Source: Paracoccus sp. IB05 (GTDB lineage: Bacteria > Pseudomonadota > Alphaproteobacteria > Rhodobacterales > Rhodobacteraceae). From it: a stretch of DNA of 64,000 nt. The stretch covers positions 298,312 through 362,311 of the forward strand of contig NZ_JAEFCF010000001.1 of the NCBI RefSeq assembly GCF_016405985.1, read 5' to 3'. Numbering within the stretch: the first letter of the stretch is position 1; each line of letters opens with the position of its first letter. Position numbers and translations under genes: made by a program. This document shows, piece by piece, positions 1 through 8,266 of the stretch. Below the pieces are notes generated by a model that made no database searches, was not told the origin of the DNA, and worked only from the letters and a program-made list of their open reading frames with translations.

Positions 1-198
1 CCGGTGGTGGGCGCGTTCATGGAGCCGCGCATCCTTGGCGGCCCGCAGGGCGTGACACTGGGCACCGTGATCGAGGACAGTTTCACGCAAGGCTTCAACT
101 GGCCACAAGGGGCCGCGCTTTCCTTCATGCTGCTCGCGGTGGTGCTGGCAATTTTCGCGACCTTCTCCGGCGTGTTGCGCCGCAATGCGGAGTTGTGA
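1..198 (+). CDS. ABC transporter permease, PotB-type (3' end only)
   Basis: Only the last 65 codons are in the window; the reading frame is open from base 1. The visible part is the C-terminal loop and last membrane segment of an inner-membrane permease. The run from about residue 38 to 58 (FMLLAVVLAIFATFSGVLRR) is a clear hydrophobic helix ending in positive charges. The assignment to the spermidine/putrescine importer class (PotB) rests mainly on what follows: a PotC-like permease five bases downstream and a PotA-like ATPase. The stop at 196-198 lies just before the next start, as expected inside one operon. The substrate cannot be told from this fragment. Confidence 0.75.
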   Translation, partial: PVVGAFMEPRILGGPQGVTLGTVIEDSFTQGFNWPQGAALSFMLLAVVLAIFATFSGVLRRNAEL

Positions 199-202
199 GC
201 GG

Positions 203-982
203 ATGAAAGCCTTTGGTCGCGTCTATCTCTGCCTGTTGATCTTCTTTCTCTACCTGCCCATCGGCGTGATGATCGCGATGGGCTTCAACGCCTCGCCCTA
301 TTACCAGCTGCCATTTGAATTCTCGACCCGCTGGTGGCATGAGCTGTGGCAGAATGCCGAGCTGCTCGAGGCCGGTAAGAACTCGGTCATCGTGGCCATA
401 ATCGTGACGCTGATCGCGACGCCGGTCGGCACCGCTGCCGCCGTGGCGTTGCACAGGCGCGAGTTTCCGGGCCGCAACTTCCTGCGCGTGATGTTGCTTC
501 CGCCCATCGCCATCCCCTGGCTGATCACCGGCACCGCTATGCTGGTGATGTTCTACTGGAGCGGCATCGGTCGCGGCTTTCACGCCATGCTGATCGGGCA
601 TGTCGCGCTGGCCATTCCATACGTTGTGCTTGTGGTCTCGACGGGCCTGCAAACCATCCGCCAGGATCTCGAAGAGGCCGCGATGAGCCTGGGCGCCACG
701 CCGCTCTTCGCCTTTTTCCGGGTGACTTTGCCGCTCTTGACCCCCTCGATCATCGGCGCGGCGCTGTTTGCCTTCGCGGTCTCGCTCGATCAGTTCGTGA
801 TCTCCTATTTCCTGGCCACGCCCGGCTATACGACGCTGCCGGTGAAAATCTATTCCGCGATCCGCAAGGGCTTCACCCCCGATATCAACATCATCTCGAC
901 GGTGCTTTTGCTCGCTTCGATGGCGCTGGTGCTGATCTATTTCATCTTCTCGAAGTTCGGAGCGAAAGATGTCCGACGTTAA
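203..982 (+). CDS. ABC transporter permease, PotC-type
   Basis: A 259-residue inner-membrane permease for a polyamine or similar small organic cation. About six hydrophobic helices are visible, and the permease EAA loop that contacts the ATPase reads EEAAMSLGATPLFAFFRVTL. Length and order (permease, permease, ATPase) match PotB-PotC-PotA type systems. I chose the ATG at 203 because GGAG at 189-192 sits ten bases upstream; an in-frame ATG at 185 has no ribosome site. The 3' end overlaps the ATPase gene by 14 bp. No substrate-binding protein is visible in the window, so substrate identity is inferred from family only. Confidence 0.88.
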   Translation: MKAFGRVYLCLLIFFLYLPIGVMIAMGFNASPYYQLPFEFSTRWWHELWQNAELLEAGKNSVIVAIIVTLIATPVGTAAAVALHRREFPGRNFLRVMLLPPIAIPWLITGTAMLVMFYWSGIGRGFHAMLIGHVALAIPYVVLVVSTGLQTIRQDLEEAAMSLGATPLFAFFRVTLPLLTPSIIGAALFAFAVSLDQFVISYFLATPGYTTLPVKIYSAIRKGFTPDINIISTVLLLASMALVLIYFIFSKFGAKDVRR

Positions 983-2003
983 GCTGACGGGCATCGCCAA
1001 ATCCTATGGCGGCAGCCCCGTTCTGACCGATATCACCGTCGATTTCCCATCGGGGAGCTTTACCAGCCTTCTGGGCCCGTCCGGCTCGGGGAAGACGACG
1101 CTTCTGAGGATCATCGCGGGCTTCATCACGCCCGAGGCGGGCCAGGTGACGATTGGCGGCGAAGACGTCACCCGCATCCCGGTCTGGGCGCGCAATATCG
1201 GCATGGTGTTCCAGAGCTACGCGCTGTTCCCGCATATGAACGTGAGGGACAATGTCGCCTTCGGCCTTGGCCGGCGCGGGGTCAAAGGCGCCGAGGCAAA
1301 GCGCCGTGTTGACGAGGCGCTGGAGATGGTGCGGCTGCCGGGCTTTGCCGAGCGCCTGCCGAAACAGCTTTCCGGCGGCCAGCAGCAGCGTGTTGCGATG
1401 GCCCGGGCGATTGTGACCGGGCCGAAGGTGCTTTTGCTGGATGAGCCGCTTTCTGCGCTGGACCGGCGGCTCAGACAGGAGATGCAGGTCGAGCTTCTGA
1501 GCCTGCAACGCGAGATCGGTGTCACGACGATCTTCGTGACCCATGACCAGGAAGAGGCGCTGACCCTGTCGGATCAGGTGGCGATCCTCGACCGTGGCCG
1601 CATCGTGCAGATGGGGGCACCGGCGGCGATCTATGAACGGCCCGCCACCCGCTTTGCCGCCGAATTCCTTGGCGATGCCAATTTCTTTGCCGGTCTGGTA
1701 GAAGGTGGCGCGATCACCGTCGCGGCGCACCGCATCAGCGCGCCGGGCCTGCCCGAGGGCCGTGAGGTGACACTGGCGGTCAGGCCTGAAAAGATCAGCC
1801 TTGATGCGACCCATGAAAACCAGGTGCGGGCGAAGGTGCTGAACGCGATCTATGCGGGCGCCAACCTGACCTATCTGATGGAAGGGCCGGGCGGCCAGCG
1901 GCTGAAGGTCTTTGCGCAAAACAGCGACGGGGTGATCCTGCCCAACGGCGCCGAGGTCACGCTCAGCTGGCCCGCCGCGCATACGATCCTGGTGGAGGGC
2001 TGA
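969..2003 (+). CDS. ABC transporter ATP-binding protein, PotA/FbpC-type
   Basis: A 344-residue cytoplasmic ATPase that powers the two preceding permeases. Walker A is GPSGSGKTT (residues 36-44), the signature is LSGGQQQR, and Walker B is KVLLLDEP followed by the switch His in FVTHDQEEA. The last 100 residues, including the VRPEKISL stretch, are a TOBE domain typical of the spermidine/putrescine and iron(III) importer ATPases. The start at 969 overlaps the permease end by 14 bp, and the next gene starts two bases after the stop, so all four genes look cotranscribed. Confidence 0.93.
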   Translation: MSDVKLTGIAKSYGGSPVLTDITVDFPSGSFTSLLGPSGSGKTTLLRIIAGFITPEAGQVTIGGEDVTRIPVWARNIGMVFQSYALFPHMNVRDNVAFGLGRRGVKGAEAKRRVDEALEMVRLPGFAERLPKQLSGGQQQRVAMARAIVTGPKVLLLDEPLSALDRRLRQEMQVELLSLQREIGVTTIFVTHDQEEALTLSDQVAILDRGRIVQMGAPAAIYERPATRFAAEFLGDANFFAGLVEGGAITVAAHRISAPGLPEGREVTLAVRPEKISLDATHENQVRAKVLNAIYAGANLTYLMEGPGGQRLKVFAQNSDGVILPNGAEVTLSWPAAHTILVEG

Positions 2004-2004
2004 G

Positions 2005-2577
2005 ATGCGCGATATGCTTCATATGGTCATCGACATGCAGCGCCTGTTTGATGAGGAAACCGTCTGGCACACGCCGATGCTGCGCGAGGTGCTGCCGAAT
2101 GTCGTGCGGCTTTGCGAGGGCTTTCGCGGCCATAACGCTTTCGCGCGGTTTGTCGTGCCCGAGACGGCGGAGGCCGCCACCGGCACCTGGGCGCGCTATT
2201 ATCAACGCTGGGATATGCTGACCGGCGAAAAGATCGACCCTGCTCTGCTGGAACTGGTGGCGGAATTGCAGCCCTTTGCGGCGAAGGCGCTGGTGATCGA
2301 CAAGCTGGTCTATTCGCCGTTCAAGGTCGCGGGCGTGACCGAGAGGCTATTCGCCGATGGCGTGCGCCATATCGTGTTTTCCGGGGTGGAAACCGATGTC
2401 TGCGTGCTTGCGGCGGTGATGGATGCGATGGATCTGGGCTTTGACGTGACGATTGCCACCGATGCCGTCGGCAGTTCCGCCCGCGAGGCGCATGAGGCGG
2501 CGCTGCGCCTGATCTATCCGCGCTGCGAGGATCAGATCCGGCTGGCGACGACTGACCAGATCCTCAGCGAAAGATAG
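2005..2577 (+). CDS. cysteine hydrolase, isochorismatase family
   Basis: A 190-residue isochorismatase-like alpha/beta hydrolase. The family's catalytic triad is present: Asp10 in VIDMQ, Lys in VIDKLVYSPF (about residue 98) and Cys in ETDVCVLAA (about residue 134). The family includes isochorismatases, nicotinamidases, N-carbamoylsarcosine amidases and ureidoacrylate hydrolases, and sequence alone does not separate them. It begins two bases after the PotA-type gene, so it probably acts on a compound imported by that transporter, perhaps an amide. That is inference. A strong hairpin follows its stop codon. Confidence 0.85.
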   Translation: MRDMLHMVIDMQRLFDEETVWHTPMLREVLPNVVRLCEGFRGHNAFARFVVPETAEAATGTWARYYQRWDMLTGEKIDPALLELVAELQPFAAKALVIDKLVYSPFKVAGVTERLFADGVRHIVFSGVETDVCVLAAVMDAMDLGFDVTIATDAVGSSAREAHEAALRLIYPRCEDQIRLATTDQILSER

Positions 2578-2602
2578 CCCGCCCCGTGCCTTCGGGGCGG
2601 GC
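2577..2602. terminator. bidirectional hairpin terminator
   Basis: Inverted repeat GCCCGCCCCG, loop tgcctt, CGGGGCGGGC, between the convergent hydrolase gene (ending 2577) and the encapsulin cargo gene (ending 2608). A short T-containing tail (ctgttt) follows on the plus side. It fits a shared terminator for both transcripts. Confidence 0.75.
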
Positions 2603-2607
2603 CTGTT

Positions 2608-4467
2608 TCAATGCGGCGCTTTCGACAGTCGCTGCACCACTGCGATGAAGCGGTCGACCTCATCGCGCGTGTTGTAGAACGCCAGAGAGGGCCGCACGGT
2701 CGTCTCCAGCCCGAAGCGGCGCAGGATCGGCTGCGCGCAATGGTGGCCGGTGCGCACCGCGATGCCTTCTTCATTCAGCGCAACGCCGACATCATGCGTG
2801 GTGTAGCCCTCCAGCGTGAAGGAGAGCACCGAAGCCTTGTCGCGCGCCGTGCCAATCAGCCGCACACCTTTGATGGGCCGCAGAAGATGGGTCGCGTAAT
2901 CGAGCAGCTCATGCTCGTAGCGGCCGATATTTTCGATCCCCCAGCCCTCGACATATTCCAGCGCGGCACCAAGGCCGACCGCATCGGCGATGTTCCCGGT
3001 CCCGGCCTCGAACTTATTCGGCGCGGGCTGAAAGCGGGTGCGCTCGAAGGTGACATCCTCGATCATATTGCCGCCGCCTTGCCAGGGCGGCATATCGTCA
3101 AGGATCTCGGCCCTTGCCCAGACCGCGCCGATGCCGGTCGGCCCGAAAATCTTATGGCCGGAGAAGACAAAGAAATCCGCGCCGATATCCTGCACATCGA
3201 CCCGCATATGGCTGATCGACTGCGCGCCATCGACCAGCGCTTTTGCGCCATTCCGATGCGCCAGATCGACGATCTCTTTCACCGGCACCACGGTGCCAAG
3301 CGCGTTCGAGACCTGGGTCACGGAAACCAGCTTCACCTTCGGCCCGAGCAGACGCTGATATTCCGAAAGGATCACCTGGCCATCCGCATCAACCGGGATC
3401 ACCCTGATCTTCGCGCCAACCGCCCAGGCGAGCTGCTGCCAGGGCACGATATTCGCGTGATGTTCGAGGTTCGAGACGATGATCTCATCGCCCTCGCTGA
3501 TATTCTTTGCGCCCTAGGATTTGGCGATCAGGTTGATCGCCTCGGTGGTGCCCCGGGTAAAGATCACCTCATTCACCGAAGGCGCATTGATGAAGTGCCG
3601 CACGGTTTCGCGTGCCTTTTCATAGGCATCGGTGGCGCGGGCGGCCAGCTCATGCGCGGCGCGGTGGATGTTCGAATTCTCATGCTCGTAGAAATACGAG
3701 ACCCGTTCGATCACCTGGCGCGGTTTCTGCGTGGTGGCTGCATTGTCGAACCAGACGAGTTGCCGCCCGTTCACCCGCTCCTGCAGGATCGGGAAGTCGC
3801 GACGCACGGCATGGACGTCAAAAGCCCCGCGCTGCGGCTGGCTTGCCGGGGCCGGACGCGCGGGCGCCCGGTTGTCTGCGAGCAGTGCACGCAAATCATC
3901 CGCGCCGGGGAGGCCGAAGCTGCGGGCGGAAACCAGATCCTCGCGCGGCATATCCGGCGCTTTGGACTGGGGCGCGTAGGGCGTGGCATCGGCGAGGAAG
4001 TAGAAGGGCGATGCGCTGTCCGTTGTGGGCGCTGCACGCGGAGAGACCTGCGGCACGCCGAGCGAATGCCCCCCGAACCGGCCGTTCAATGCGGGTGGCA
4101 CGATGGCGGCATAGTCAGGCAGACCATTCACGGCCGCCGCTTTCGGGGCGAGCGAGGGCGTTGAGGCCAGCACTGCCGCGCCGTCCTGCGGATTGGCTGG
4201 CGCGGCATTTGCCCCGGGCGCGAAGGCCCCGGGCAAAGCGGGGCCATTTGCGAGCGGCCCGGGCGAAAAGCCCGTCGGCTGCGGATTAGCAGGCACCGGG
4301 TTTGACGGCAAATGCCCCCCAAAAGCGGGAGCCCCATTCCCCGCAGCACCCGGAAGCGCTGCGAAGAATTGCGAGGCGAGGCTCGTCAGGGCAGCCACAT
4401 CGGGCAGACCCTGCGGCACGACATCCGGCGCGGGCAGCGGGTTACTTATAGGTGTCGGGATAGTCAT
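2608..4467 (-). pseudogene. encapsulin-cargo cysteine desulfurase, interrupted by in-frame TAG
   Basis: Reads as one 619-codon frame except for an amber TAG at 3514-3516 (codon 318). Residues 1-215 are a low-complexity Pro/Ala/Gly-rich extension with a SPFYFL motif near 153, as in desulfurases targeted into family 2A encapsulins. From about 216 it is a SufS-type PLP cysteine desulfurase: FDNAATTQKP, then (after the stop) EHHANIVPW, PLP lysine in SGHKIFG (about 439) and the persulfide cysteine in RTGHHCAQP (about 577). The TAG replaces the Trp usually found in the S-W-G stretch, so one G-to-A change would explain it. The ATG at 4467 overlaps the encapsulin stop by 26 bp. Without readthrough, only the extension and about 100 desulfurase residues are made and activity is lost. 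A sequencing error cannot be excluded. Confidence 0.85.
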
Positions 4468-5371
4468 GGAACTTGCCGATCTCCACATCATCCAGCACGG
4501 CCAGGGCATCCGGCGATTGCACGACGAGGCTGCAATAAAGGCTGATCAGGTAGGATGCGATCGCCGAGCGGTTGATCCCCATGAAGCGCACCGAAAGCCC
4601 TGGCGCCTGTTCGCCTGCAAGGCCCGGCTGATAAAGGCCGACCACACCCTGGCGCTTGTCGCCCACCCGGATCAGGAGGATCTTGGTCTTGCCATCGACC
4701 ACCGGCACCTTGTCAGAAGGGATGATCGGAATGCCGCGCCAGGCCAGGAATTGCGAGCCGAACAGCGACACGGTCGGCGGTGGTACACCGCGCCGGGTGC
4801 ATTCGCGGCCAAAGGCGGCAATCGCATCGGGATGGGTCAGGAAGAAGGCGGGCTCTTTCCAGACTTTCGCGATCAGCAGGTCGAGATCATCCGGGGTCGG
4901 CGCGCCGGTCAGCGGGTAATTCACCTGATCGGGATGGACATTGGCCAGCAACCCGTAATCCGGGTTGTTGATCAGCTGGCCTTCCTGGGTTTCCTTGATC
5001 GTCTCGATCGCCAGGCGCAGCTGCTCTTTGACCTGGTCAAACGGGCTGGAATAGAGATCCGAGATCCGCGTGTGGACATCGACAATGGTCGAGACGCCAT
5101 TCAGGAAATATTCACGCGGCGCCTCGTCATAATCGACAAAGGTCTGCGGGAGCTCAGACTCGTCTTCCCGCGCGGTGCAGGCGACATGCACATCCTGCGG
5201 GTTTTTGACCGTGTTGAGCCGGTAGATCCCGGCCTCGACCGGCAGCCATTGCAAGAGATGGACAAGCCAGCGCGGGCTGATTGTCGAAAGGATCGGAACG
5301 GTTTTGGTGGCATTTGCAAGCTGCCGGGCGGCGTTGTCGCCAAGCGCAGATTGCGGGGAGAGATCGGCCAT
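4442..5371 (-). CDS. srpI: family 2A encapsulin shell protein (SrpI-like)
   Basis: A 309-residue HK97-fold shell protein of the sulfur-related family 2A encapsulins. The N-terminal half (ATKTVPILSTISPRWLVHLL, then PVEAGIYRLNTVKNPQ) and the C-terminal FMGINRSAIASYLISLYCS closely resemble cyanobacterial SrpI as I recall it. Such shells enclose a cysteine desulfurase and can store elemental sulfur. I chose the ATG at 5371 because GGAG lies six bases upstream; the longer open frame to 5461 runs through the putative promoter. The desulfurase gene overlaps its 3' end, and serine acetyltransferase and rhodanese genes lie upstream on the same strand, the usual company of this family. There is no sign of damage in the shell gene itself. 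Confidence 0.93.
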   Translation of the reverse strand: MADLSPQSALGDNAARQLANATKTVPILSTISPRWLVHLLQWLPVEAGIYRLNTVKNPQDVHVACTAREDESELPQTFVDYDEAPREYFLNGVSTIVDVHTRISDLYSSPFDQVKEQLRLAIETIKETQEGQLINNPDYGLLANVHPDQVNYPLTGAPTPDDLDLLIAKVWKEPAFFLTHPDAIAAFGRECTRRGVPPPTVSLFGSQFLAWRGIPIIPSDKVPVVDGKTKILLIRVGDKRQGVVGLYQPGLAGEQAPGLSVRFMGINRSAIASYLISLYCSLVVQSPDALAVLDDVEIGKFHDYPDTYK

Positions 5372-5427
5372 AAGGCGCTCCGCTTGAGGGGGTGGGGGAG
5401 GAGGTGGTGTGAAACTATGTTCTCTTT

Positions 5428-5456
5428 TGTATATTTTTGGTGGAATAAACTTCCAA
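5428..5456 (-). promoter_or_regulatory. sigma70-like promoter of the encapsulin gene
   Basis: Read on the minus strand: TTGGAA (5456-5451), a 17-base spacer, TATACA (5433-5428). It lies in an unusually AT-rich stretch between the acetyltransferase stop and the encapsulin ATG and would give a leader of about 50 bases. So the encapsulin and cargo genes can be transcribed independently of the upstream cys genes. Confidence 0.55.
5441..5455. promoter_or_regulatory. palindromic operator candidate, encapsulin promoter
   Basis: TGGAA-taaac-TTCCA, a perfect 5+5 inverted repeat with a 5-base spacer, overlapping the -35 element. It is one of several related palindromes upstream of sulfur genes in this window (see 8322, 17261, 51523, 56956). 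Confidence 0.5.
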
Positions 5457-5501
5457 TTCAATCAGTTTTTGTAGAATATTTTGCCATAAACGGGAGGGGA
5501 T

Positions 5502-6458
5502 TCAGGCAATTTTGGCATGTCCGTTCTCTGGCTGTTCCCGCGATTGCGATCTGGCCTGCGACACCATGCTCCAGGCCGGAACATCGCCGGTGATCCAGAC
5601 ATTGCCGCCAAGGACCGAGCCCTGACCAATGGTCACCCGGCCCAGCACCGTGGCGCCGGAATAGATCACCACATCGTCTTCGATGATCGGATGGCGCGGC
5701 AGGCCCTTGACCACATTGCCCTGCATATCGGTGGGAAAGCTTTTGGCGCCCAGCGTCACGCCCTGGAACAGCTGCACCCGGTCGCCGATGATGGCGGTGG
5801 CCCCGATCACGGTGCCGGTGCCGTGGTCGATGAAAAAGCTCTCGCCGATACGGGCGCCGGGATGGATATCGATGCCGGTCTCGCCATGGGCCATCTCGGC
5901 AATCAGCCGCGCGATCAGCGGCAGGCCAAGGGTGAAAAGCCGATGCGCGAGCCGATGGTTGATCAGGGCGCGCAGCCCCGGATAGCACAAAAGCACCTCA
6001 TCAACCCCGCGTGCAGCCGGATCGGCGCGGAAGGCGGCGACGACATCGGTGTCGAGGATCCGGCGGATCCCGGCCAAGCTCTGGATGAATTCGGCGACGA
6101 TGGCCGGGGCGGCATCGGGCGAAGGCGCAGCCCCGGGGCCAAGATAGCGGCGCGCCCAGTCAAGCTCGCGCGCGGTTTCGCGGGTCAGGTCCTGCGCGGC
6201 GCGCGCCAGGGTGACTGCAATGAACTCATTCTCGTTCTCCTGGCGCAGATCGGCCGGGCCAAGCCGCATCGGGAACAAAACCGCCCGCAGATCGGTGACA
6301 ATCGCCGCGACACGCTCGGGTGAGGGCAATTCTCGCGGCCCCGCTTCTTCAAGGCGCAGATGTGAGACGCGCCAGTCATGGCGGGCTTCGGCGAGGCCGG
6401 CGACGGTCGCCGAAATATCGTCCGCGAAACCGGTATGGTCGCGGGCAGGGATGGGCAT
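5502..6458 (-). CDS. cysE: serine O-acetyltransferase, EpsC type (copy 1)
   Basis: A 318-residue cytoplasmic enzyme making O-acetylserine from serine and acetyl-CoA, the carbon acceptor for sulfide in cysteine synthesis. An alpha-helical N-terminal half is followed by a left-handed beta-helix of hexapeptide repeats from about residue 190: TGIDIHPGARIGESFFIDHG, then GVTLGAKSF and RHPIIEDDVVIYSGATVLG. The active-site DHGTG is present. The start ATG at 6458 has GGAG upstream. It lies between rhodanese and encapsulin genes, an arrangement known for family 2A encapsulin loci, and is a paralogue of the enzyme encoded at 7286-8224. Confidence 0.93.
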   Translation of the reverse strand: MPIPARDHTGFADDISATVAGLAEARHDWRVSHLRLEEAGPRELPSPERVAAIVTDLRAVLFPMRLGPADLRQENENEFIAVTLARAAQDLTRETARELDWARRYLGPGAAPSPDAAPAIVAEFIQSLAGIRRILDTDVVAAFRADPAARGVDEVLLCYPGLRALINHRLAHRLFTLGLPLIARLIAEMAHGETGIDIHPGARIGESFFIDHGTGTVIGATAIIGDRVQLFQGVTLGAKSFPTDMQGNVVKGLPRHPIIEDDVVIYSGATVLGRVTIGQGSVLGGNVWITGDVPAWSMVSQARSQSREQPENGHAKIA

Positions 6459-6538
6459 TGCTGTCTCCGTAAAACCAGGGATGGCGTGGCCGGGGAACCG
6501 GGGGGAGCCGGGGGGGGGGCGGCCGGAAGGGCGTCGTT

Positions 6539-6985
6539 TTAATCCTGGTGCCAGGGCAGGCCGTGAAAGCGCCAGCCGTCGGCGGTGCCGCGCTGGCCAG
6601 CAGCATCCAGCTCGCCCTCGAAGCCTTCGGCCACGCTGAAGGCCTGGGTCCAGCCGGCTTTGGTCAAAGCCCCGGCCGCCAGCGCCGATCGTTTGCCGCT
6701 GCGACAGATAAGCAGGAGCCGCACCGTTTTATCCGGCACCAGCGCCGCCACCTGGCGGGTGAAATGCGGGTTGCGGTTCATCGCAGTTCCGGTCGCCCAG
6801 GCGACATGCAGCGTGCCGGGAACGCGCCCGACATAGGCGCGCTCTTCCACTGTGCGCACATCGAGGATCACCGCCTCGCCGCGCGAGACAAGATCCCAGG
6901 CAGTGCGGGGCGCGATGACCCCGGCAAAGCCATCCTGCGCCACGGGAACCGCGGAAAAGCTGGTATCGGCACGAAGATTCATCAT
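6539..6985 (-). CDS. rhodanese-like sulfurtransferase
   Basis: A 148-residue single rhodanese domain. It has ILDVRTVEERAYVGRVPG near residues 40-57 and the active-site loop CRSGKRS with the persulfide-forming Cys94, then the helix SALAAGALTKAG and the conserved WTQAFSVAEGFEG. Such proteins carry sulfane sulfur as a cysteine persulfide. Starts at ATG 6985 or 6982 are both served by GGGAG upstream. The position ahead of the acetyltransferase, encapsulin and desulfurase genes suggests it passes sulfur to or from the encapsulin system; that is inference. An 80-bp G-rich gap separates it from the acetyltransferase gene. Confidence 0.9.
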   Translation of the reverse strand: MMNLRADTSFSAVPVAQDGFAGVIAPRTAWDLVSRGEAVILDVRTVEERAYVGRVPGTLHVAWATGTAMNRNPHFTRQVAALVPDKTVRLLLICRSGKRSALAAGALTKAGWTQAFSVAEGFEGELDAAGQRGTADGWRFHGLPWHQD

Positions 6986-7137
6986 CACACTCCCAGTTTT
7001 CTGGCCCTGGCTGCGGGATCCGCAAACCGCCGGGCCGGGCCCGCAACAGGATCAGGATAGCGCTGGAAATCCCCGGTCAGGAACAGGTTTTCGCCCCGTT
7101 TTGCCAAAGGGCGCCAAACTTGGAACAGGCCGATTGC

Positions 7138-7182
7138 GGCGCCTGCGGAAGAGATAAAATTTCTCTTCCGCAGGCGCCTTTT
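7138..7182. terminator. long perfect hairpin with T tail, upstream of rhodanese gene
   Basis: GGCGCCTGCGGAAGAGA (7138-7154), 7-base loop taaaatt, TCTCTTCCGCAGGCGCC (7162-7178), then TTTT. The 17-bp arms pair perfectly. The T tail is on the plus side although both flanking genes are on the minus strand. The centre also reads GAGAT-aaaat-TTCTC, one base from the operator found at other sulfur genes. It could be an antisense-facing terminator, an mRNA structure ending the acetyltransferase transcript, or an operator. Confidence 0.55.
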
Positions 7183-7285
7183 GGGGAAGGGGCGATCTGC
7201 GGCTGCCTGGAGCTGCGCAGGCCTCAGCGCCGGAAATTCCCGCGAATCTGTGGCAAAACCGTTGGATGAGTCCCGTCGGGCGCGC

Positions 7286-8224
7286 TCAGCCCGGAGCGAC
7301 CCGCAACATCGGGCGCGCCTGGGTGACCATCGCGCCAGGGGCCACGTCTTCCAAAAGCCAGACGCCGCCGCCGATTACCGCGCCCTGGCCGACCGTGATC
7401 CGGCCAAGGATCGTCGCCCCGGCATAGATCACCACATCATCGCCGATCTGCGGATGGCGCGGCTGCCCTTTGACCAGCGCCCCGGTGCCATCGTCCTGGA
7501 AGCTCTTGGCACCCAGCGTCACCTGTTGATAAAGCCGCACATTGCGCCCGATCACCGCTGTCTCGCCGATCACCACACCGGTGCCGTGGTCGATGAAAAA
7601 CGCCGGCCCGATTTTTGCGCCGGGATGGATGTCGATCCCGGTCACGGAATGCGAATGCTCGGCCATGATGCGGGCGATCATGCGGATGCCGGCACGGCTC
7701 AGCTCATGCGCGATGCGGTGATGCAGGATCGCGGCCACACCGGGAAAGCAAAAGGCGACCTCGTCAAGGCTCATCGCGGAAGGGTCGCCCTGCCAGGCCG
7801 CGAGGATATCGGTGTCATGCAGATCGCGGATGATCACCAGCCGTTCAAGGAAGGCGCGGGACAGCGCCTCGCCCCGGGCGCGCGCCGCTGCCGCTTCGGC
7901 ATCGGGGGCCAGCATCAGCTCGGTGATGACAAGATCGGCAAGGCGCAGACGGATCGAGGCCAGCATCTGCGCGATGAAGGTATCCGTGGCCTCGGGCGCG
8001 AGGTCCTGGGGGCCGAAATGGCGCGGGTAAAGCGTCGCGACGATATCGTTCAGCAGTTTGATGATGGCGCGTTTCGAGAGCAGGCGCGGCGTCGGGCGCC
8101 CGTGATACCGCCGCTGCTGCGAGACGATGCGCAAAAGGCGCAGGCGTTCGGTCAGGCGGGCGATCAGCGCGGCGTCATCCGCCGCCGCCTCGTCACCGAT
8201 GGTTTCCCCCGGGGCTCCGTCCAT
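7286..8224 (-). CDS. serine O-acetyltransferase, EpsC type (copy 2)
   Basis: A second, 312-residue serine O-acetyltransferase. It shares the hexapeptide core with copy 1 (TGIDIHPGAKIGPAFFIDHG, VTLGAKSF, GDDVVIYAGATILGRITVG), while the N-terminal 150 residues differ more. I prefer ATG 8224, with GGAG six bases upstream, over the in-frame GTG at 8245. A perfect 7+7 palindrome lies about 100 bases upstream (8322-8340), so this copy may have its own sulfur-responsive promoter. Two acetyltransferases within 2 kb suggest that one serves ordinary cysteine synthesis and the other the encapsulin or organosulfur programme; which is which cannot be told. Confidence 0.92.
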   Translation of the reverse strand: MDGAPGETIGDEAAADDAALIARLTERLRLLRIVSQQRRYHGRPTPRLLSKRAIIKLLNDIVATLYPRHFGPQDLAPEATDTFIAQMLASIRLRLADLVITELMLAPDAEAAAARARGEALSRAFLERLVIIRDLHDTDILAAWQGDPSAMSLDEVAFCFPGVAAILHHRIAHELSRAGIRMIARIMAEHSHSVTGIDIHPGAKIGPAFFIDHGTGVVIGETAVIGRNVRLYQQVTLGAKSFQDDGTGALVKGQPRHPQIGDDVVIYAGATILGRITVGQGAVIGGGVWLLEDVAPGAMVTQARPMLRVAPG

Positions 8225-8266
8225 CGAACTCTCCGTCACTGGCACTGTGCGCGCTGCGCCGGATGG

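Noticed and set aside
3514..3516. TAG as a pyrrolysine codon
   Set aside because: Pyrrolysine use is not expected in this group, no PylS or tRNA-Pyl is in the window, and the replaced residue is Trp (one base change), so a nonsense mutation or sequencing error is simpler.
2611..4164. 517-codon plus-strand open frame across the desulfurase gene
   Set aside because: A shadow of a high-GC gene on the opposite strand: no family motifs, Arg/Asp/His-rich composition, and the minus strand carries a clear PLP enzyme.
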